Origin: Cephalopachus bancanus | Taxonomy: Eukaryota > Chordata > Mammalia > Primates > Tarsiidae | Reading direction: 5' to 3' | NCBI GenBank assembly: GCA_027257055.1 | Contig: JAPVLO010000179.1 | Location: 3,038,001-3,102,000 of the forward strand | Length of the DNA: 64,000 nt | Shown here: positions 58,901 through 64,000 of the stretch, piece by piece | Layout of the letters: every line of letters starts with the position of its first letter | How positions within the stretch are numbered: position 1 is the stretch's first letter | The notes under the pieces: generated by a model | The model's database searches: none | Seen by the model: the letters and a program-made list of their open reading frames with translations, nothing else | Told to the model about the DNA's origin: nothing | Made by a program: the position numbers and the translations under genes

Positions 58901-59192
58901 TTTTTTTTTTTTTTTTTTTGAGTTGTAGTCTCACTCGGTCGCTCAGACTGGAGTGCAGTGGTCGCTTTCGGCCACCGCAGCCTCGACCTGCTGGGCTCTG
59001 GCGATCCTTCCGCCTCAGCCTTCGGAGTAGCCGGAATTACAGGCATGCACCACCACGCCCGGCTGATTTTTTGATTTACTGTAGAGATGAGTTCTCGCTG
59101 CCCAGGCAGGTCTCGAACCCGCGGGCTCAGGCAATCCCCTCACCTCAGCCTCCCAAAGGCGCGGGATTACAGGCTGAGCCACCGAGCCCGGC
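58901..59192 (-). mobile_element. Alu, reverse, 5-bp-deletion subfamily
   Basis: Perfect 12-bp duplication, CCAATTAACATT, at 58889-58900 and 59193-59204. On the minus strand it has GCGCCTTTGGG, GGGCAGCGAGAAC, AAATCAGCC and CTGTAATTCCGG. CpG-rich. Confidence 0.95.
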
Positions 59193-59708
59193 CCAATTAA
59201 CATTCTTACAAGACAAGGAGTTCTTGTCCAACATTTGACATTATTAGATTTTTTTTTTTTTGGCAATCAAATAGCTATGAAATAGTGTCTCATTGCTTTA
59301 ATTTTTATTTCCCTGGTTGAAAAGATATGGTTGGTCATCTTTTCCTTGTATATAAAGGGCTTATTTAAGATTTGGGTCCATTTTTCTAGATGGTTTTTGC
59401 CTTCTGTAGTAGAGGGGTTGTAGGATTTATTTATACAACCATCATACTAACATCTTATTGGTTATATGTTTTGCATCTATCTTCTCCCACTGTTAGCATA
59501 TCTTTTTACTTTCTTTTGACATCTTATGATAAATCATACTTAATTTAATGTAGTCAACTATATCAATAGTTCCTTTTTTAGATGTATGATATTCTGTCTG
59601 TTTTTTAACACTTTTTCCTTCCCCCTGAGATTAAAAAAGAGACTATTCTTTGGTCTTCTATAAATTTATAATTTTGCCTTTCACATTTAAGATTTTTATC
59701 TTTTTGGG

Positions 59709-59811
59709 GGGGGGTAGAGACAAATTCTCGCCAAGTTATCCACGCAGGCAATCCACTCTCCTCGGCCTCCCAAAGTGCTGGGATGACAGTCTGAGCCACT
59801 GAGCCTGGCCC
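59709..59811 (-). mobile_element. Alu left-arm remnant, reverse
   Basis: GTAGAGACAAATTCTCGCC through GAGCCTGGCC is a decayed and internally deleted left arm on the minus strand. A G10 run precedes it. It directly abuts the forward L1. Confidence 0.85.
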
Positions 59812-60014
59812 AATTTTACTAAAACTATTCCACACAATTGAAAAGGAGGGACTCCTCCTTAACTCATTCTAGGAGGCCAGTATCACTCTGATACCAAAGC
59901 CAGGAAAAGATACAAGAAAAGGAAACTATAGACCAATACCCCTTAAGAAAATAGATGTGAAAATCTTCAACAAAACATTAGTAAACCAAATTCAATAGCA
60001 TATTTAAAAATATA

Positions 60015-60297
60015 GGCCGGGCTCGGTGACTCAGCCTGTAATCCCAGCACTTTGGGAGGCCGAAGTGAGTGGATTGCCTGAGCCCGCGGGTTCGTGACCC
60101 ACCTGGGCAACTTGGCGAGACCTCATCTCTACAGTAAATCAAAAAATCAGCCAGGCGTGGTAGCGCATGCCTGTAATTCTGGCTACTTGGAAGGCTGAGG
60201 CGGAAGGATCGCCGGAGTCTGGCAGGTCGAGGCTGTGGTGGCCGGGAGTGGCCACTGCACTCTAGTCTGGACGACAGAGTGAGACTCCAATTCAAAA

Positions 60298-60306
<9 letters not shown>
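60015..60306 (+). mobile_element. Alu nested in L1
   Basis: AGCACTTTGGG with long CAACTTGG form but AAATCAGCC linker and CTGTAATTCTGG, so it sits between the older type and the 5-bp-deletion type. The A tail runs into (TA)n at 60307-60330. Confidence 0.93.
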
Positions 60307-60328
<22 letters not shown>

Positions 60329-60330
60329 TA
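60307..60330 (+). repeat. (TA)n microsatellite
   Basis: Twelve TA units grown at the end of the Alu tail. Confidence 0.95.
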
Positions 60331-61340
60331 CCACAACCAAGTGGATTTTATCCCAGGGATGCAAGGGTGCTTTGATACACATAAGTCAATAAACATGACC
60401 CATTACATAAACAGAATTAAAAACAAAAATCCTGTGATCATTTCAATAGATGCAGAAAAAACATTTGATAAAATTCAGATCCCTTCATGATAACAAAAAA
60501 AGAACCCTCAGCAAAACTGGCATAAAGGGAACATTCCTTAAAATAATAAAAGCTATATACAACAAACCTATAACCAATGTCATCCTGAATGAAGAAAAGT
60601 TGAGTGCATTCCTCCTCAGAACTAGAAGCAGGCAAGGAATTCCACTTTCACCACTCCTATTCAACATACTATTGGAAGTCCTAGCCAGAGCAATCAGGCA
60701 AGAAAAAAAAGGGGGTGGGGGGACAAATTGGAAAAGAAGAAATTAAACTATCTCTATATGCCAATGATAATGATCTTATACCTATAGAATCCTAAAGACT
60801 CCTCCAAAAGACTCCTGGACTTGATAAATGAATTTGGTAAAATTTCAGGATACAAAACCAGTACATACAAATCAGTAAGTAGTACTGCTATATACCAATA
60901 GCAACCAAGTTGAGGATCAAATCCACAACGTAATTCCATTTACAATGGCAGCCAAAAAGTTTAAATATCTAGAAATATAACTAAACAAGGAGGTGAAAGA
61001 TCTCTACAAGAAGAACTACAAAACTCTGATGAAAGGTATTGTAGAGATCACAAACAAGTGGAGAAAAATCCCATGTTCATTGACTGGAGCAGACTCACAG
61101 ACTAATAGAACAAAACAGAGAATACAGAAATAAACCTACAACCAACTGATCTTTGACAAAGCAGACAAAAATATACACTGGGGAAAGGATATCCTATTCA
61201 ATATATGGTGCTGGGGAAATTTGGATAGCTACATACAGAAAAATGAAACATAATCTCTATCTCTCCCCATATACAAAAATTAACTCAAGATGGACTAAAG
61301 ACTTAAATGTTAGACATGAAACCATAAAAATCCTATAATA

Positions 61341-61624
61341 AGCCGGGCTCGGTGGCTCAGCCTGTAATCCCACGCCTTTGGGATGCTGAGGTGAATGGAT
61401 TGCCTGAGTCCGTGGGTTCAAGATCCGCCTGGGCAGCGAGACCTCATCTCTACAATCAATCCAAAAATCAGCCGGGCATGGTAGCACATGCCTGTAATTC
61501 CAGCTACTTGGAAGGCTGAGGCGGAAGGATCGCCGCAGCCCAGCAGGCGAGGCTGCGGTGGCCGGGAGCGGCCACTGCACTCCAGTCTGGGCAACCGAGT
61601 GAGACTCCAACTCAAAAAGAAAAA
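61341..61624 (+). mobile_element. Alu, 5-bp-deletion subfamily, nested in L1
   Basis: Duplication AAAAWTCCTATAATA-type at 61326-61340 and 61624-61638 (one mismatch). Has GGGCAGCGAGACC, AAATCAGCC and CTGTAATTCCAG. Confidence 0.94.
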
Positions 61625-62603
61625 AAAGTCCTATAATAAAACCTAGGAAAAACTTTTATGGACATCAGCCTAGGCAAATAATTTATGGCTAAAATCTCAA
61701 AAGCAAATGCAACTCAAACAAAAATAAATAAGTAGGACTTAATTAAACTAAAAAATGTCTGCACAGCAAAAGAAATAATCAACAGAGCAAATAGGCAACC
61801 TACAGAATGGGAGAATATATTCGCAAACCATACATCTGACAAAAGACTAATCCCCACAATCTACAAAGAACACCAATAAATCAGCAAGAGAAAAGCAAAT
61901 GACACCATTAAAAAAGAGAGCAAACGATATGAATAGACATTTCTCAAAAGAGGATATACAAATGGCCTAAACATATGAAAAAATGCTCAACATCACTCAT
62001 CATCAGGAAAATGCAAATTAAAACCACAATGAGATACCACCTTGCATCAGTCAGAGTAGCCATTAGTTTAAAAAATCAAAAACAATAGATGCTGGTATGG
62101 ATGCAGAGAAAAGGAAATGCTTAAATACTGCTGGTGGGATTGTACATTAGTACAACCTCTATGGAAAATGGTATGGAGATTTCTCAAAGAACTAAAATAG
62201 ATCTGCCATTTGATCCAGCAATCCCACTACTAGGTATCTACTCAAAGGAACAGAGGTTGTTATATAACAAAGACACCTGCCCCCATCTGTTCATCAGAGA
62301 ACAGATCAAAATTGCAAAGATGTGGAATCGGCCTAAATACCCATCAAGCAATCAATGGGCAATAAAAATGTGGTGTATGTATACTATGGAATATTATTCA
62401 GCCATCAAAAATAATGAAATAATGTCTTTTGCAGAAATGTGGATGGAATTGATGAACATCATCTTAAGTGAACTAACTCTGGAACAGAAAATCAAACACT
62501 GCATGTTCTCACTTTTAAGTGGGATCTAAACTAAGGATATGCAAAGACATACAGAATGGTATAACGAACACAGGAGACTAGGGAGGGGAGAAGCGGGAGG
62601 GGA

Positions 62604-62790
62604 AGGCATTTGTGGGGGAGCTGCAACTCCAAGGCAGCAAGAGGTGCTGGGACATCTTCCTTAGCGTCTCCCTCTCTCCCATGAGCACTCAGGACCTGCG
62701 GGGGTTTTGCCCGCCTCCTCCTTTTCTCCCTTTTTCCCTTCCCACCCTGGCTTCCTTTCTCCCTTCATCCCTGCTTCTCTCCTTTCCTTT
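62604..62790 (+). repeat. Direct duplication, copy 2 (chimeric)
   Basis: Matches 57085-57270 with three substitutions in about 186 bases. The left junction with the L1 shows microhomology GGGAAGGC. The right side leads into a reverse Alu of a different subtype from that at 57271. Frame 62612-62806 is the same meaningless pyrimidine frame as in copy 1. Confidence 0.9.
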
Positions 62791-63070
62791 TTTTTTTTTT
62801 TTTTGAGTTGGAGTCTCACTCCATCGCCCAGACTGGAGTGCAGTGGCCGCAGCCTCGACCTGCTGGGCTCCGGCGATCCTTCTGCCTCAGCCTTCCAAGT
62901 AGCTGGAATTACAGGCACGCGCTACCACGCCTGGCTAATTTTTGATTTATTTTAGAGATGAGGTCTCTCCAAATTGCCCAGGCGGGTCTCGAACCCGCGG
63001 GCTCAGGCAATCCACTCACCTCAGCCTCCCAAAGGCGTGGGATTGCAGGCTGAGCCACTGAGCCCGGCTC
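62791..63070 (-). mobile_element. Alu, reverse, no target-site duplication
   Basis: On the minus strand it keeps GGGCAATTTGG (long form) and AATTAGCCAGG, unlike the Alu at 57271. About 13 bases of the right arm are missing (GGCTGCGGCCACTG). The sequence beyond its 5' end (CTCCTTTTGATACC) is not repeated at its 3' side. Confidence 0.93.
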
Positions 63071-63479
63071 CTTTTGATACCTTTTAGTGCCTTTGCTGTT
63101 TTTGATTTCACCTCTTCCACTCAGCAAAAACATTTCCCTTTGTGGACTTTTTTTCATCTGGGAAAACAAAAGTTGCTTGGAGTGAGATTGGGTGAATAGG
63201 GATGGCGGGGTATAGGGTCATCCCGCTTTTGGTCAAAAACTGCTGAATACTCAGCATGCTGTGGACAAGTGCGCTGGTAAATCACCCATCATGAAATGGG
63301 CAAATGTGTTGAAAGAATCTCGAAAAAAAATTCATTGAAGGTGAACACAGTCTCTCACAACAACACTAGCTGGCACACTGACACCAATTGGTTCCTAGAA
63401 CACTTACTTAGTGGGGAATACCTGTACTACCACAAGGGGCCACCTCTCTAAATGATAATTTTGTTTTGGAGGATCCCCC
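63071..63479. other. Unrecognised DNA
   Basis: Includes 'CATGCTGTGGACAAGTGCG' and 'CATCATGAAATGGGCAAATG'. It gives a vague impression of an old DNA transposon, but I cannot name one, and no inverted repeats were found. Confidence 0.45.
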
Positions 63480-64000
63480 CTTGTATATATAAATGGTGCC
63501 ATATATCCTGTTCTGTAACTGTTTTTTTCACTCAGTTAATACGTTGTAGAGTATTTCCATGGAGAATCGTTTTCTTTGGTAATGGAAGCATGGCAACTCA
63601 CTAGGTTGATGGAAACAATTCCCACTGGTGAACATGAGGATTGATCTCAAGCTGTGGCTTTTATAAATAATGCTACAATAAATATACACTTGCTCAATAC
63701 ATAAAAAATCTGTTGTAATTTTTATTGGAATGCATTGAATCTGTAGATAATATTGGAAAGAACTGATATGCTTATGTTATTAAATACGTCAATTTATAGA
63801 TGTAGTTTCATTTATTTTAATCTGCACATCTTACAATCATGTTTTCATAATGTTCTTTCACATATTTTGTAAGATTTATTACAATTTGTATTTTAATGGT
63901 GCAAAAATGATATTTTATTATATTTATATATGTTACTAAGTTAAAGACATATAGTTTGTTTTTATATTGATTCCGTGCCAATAACCCTGTTCAATTTTCT
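63480..64000 (-). repeat. Old L1M fragment, reverse
   Basis: 'GTTCTGTAACTGTTTTTTTC', 'TAAATAATGCTACAATAAAT' and 'TTGGAATGCATTGAATCTGT' are reversed L1 3' UTR and ORF2 phrases, the last with a jump over the middle of ORF2. It continues past the window edge. Confidence 0.65.

Larger units (their letters stand above)
57735..59705 (-). mobile_element. Old L1M element, reverse, with two Alus inside
   Basis: On the minus strand the 3' UTR and ORF2 3' region of an old L1. On the plus strand phrases such as 'GGACAGCCTTCCAGGCATTC', 'ACTATTCTGTGATTTGCTTT', 'GCCAGATTGTTTTCCAGGG' and 'TGGTTGGTCATCTTTTCCTT' follow the reversed order of an L1ME-type 3' end. Alus at 58156 and 58901 split it. No open frame remains. 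Confidence 0.7.
59812..62603 (+). mobile_element. L1 3' part, forward, with two Alus inside
   Basis: ORF2 from the reverse transcriptase domain to its C-terminal end (frames 60450-60746 with [14 protein letters not shown], 61153-61338, 62134-62529 with LPFDPAIPLLGIYS), then the first part of a 3' UTR with GGAGACTAGGGAGGGGAG. The rest of the 3' UTR and the tail are missing: the element is cut at about 62603, where the duplicated block starts. Confidence 0.88.

Noticed and set aside
1..64000. CRISPR arrays, operons, phage or insertion sequences
   Set aside because: The repeats are dispersed Alu and L1 with target-site duplications; nothing has regular spacers and the composition is mammalian.
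1..64000. tRNA, 5S, U6, 7SK or Y RNA genes
   Set aside because: I looked for their hallmark strings and saw none; B-box-like GGTTCGAGACC occurs only within Alus.

Overview
This window looks like intergenic or deep intronic DNA from a primate. I find no intact cellular gene and no RNA gene. The primate call rests on about 38 dimeric Alu elements (7SL-derived, two arms joined by an A-rich linker) and on young LINE-1 (L1) copies. The Alus are not the usual human Y or S types. Most carry an ACTTGG-type left arm, an AATAAATCAAAAA linker and a tail opening with CAACTCAAAA, and many are CpG-rich and therefore young. A non-anthropoid primate fits best, with tarsier as my first guess; this is inference, not proof.

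Layout. 1-4970: an Alu edge and a forward L1 with a broken ORF2, invaded by an Alu and by a second L1 3' end. 5.1-14 kb: mostly old, AT-rich single-copy DNA with scraps of MIR, L2 and old L1. 14-17 kb: three Alus and a reverse L1 holding a fourth Alu. 17.3-18.05 kb: an L2. 18.2-25.15 kb: a reverse L1 that runs from 3' UTR to 5' UTR, split by a forward L1 3' fragment. 25.2-35 kb: quiet DNA with MIR, L2, a MER5-like hAT element, an MLT1-like LTR, a palindromic element and a few Alus. 36.56-47.04 kb: one ancient forward L1 of near full length, expanded from about 6.2 kb to 10.5 kb by a dozen Alus, a twin-primed L1 and a tiny retroposed mRNA end. 47-57 kb: quiet DNA, a reverse L1 fragment and an Alu nest. 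57-64 kb: a direct duplication whose second copy is fused to a different Alu, old reverse L1s and a forward L1.

Nothing here works together as a pathway. The biology is retrotransposition: L1 supplies the enzymes, and Alus, half-Alus and an mRNA end use them. The main signals are a coherent Alu subfamily tree, a twin-primed L1 with a probable 3' transduction, a chimeric Alu-bounded duplication, and tandem G-rich units in the L1 3' UTR. Old families such as L2, MIR, MER5 and MLT1 were named by remembered resemblance, without a database search.
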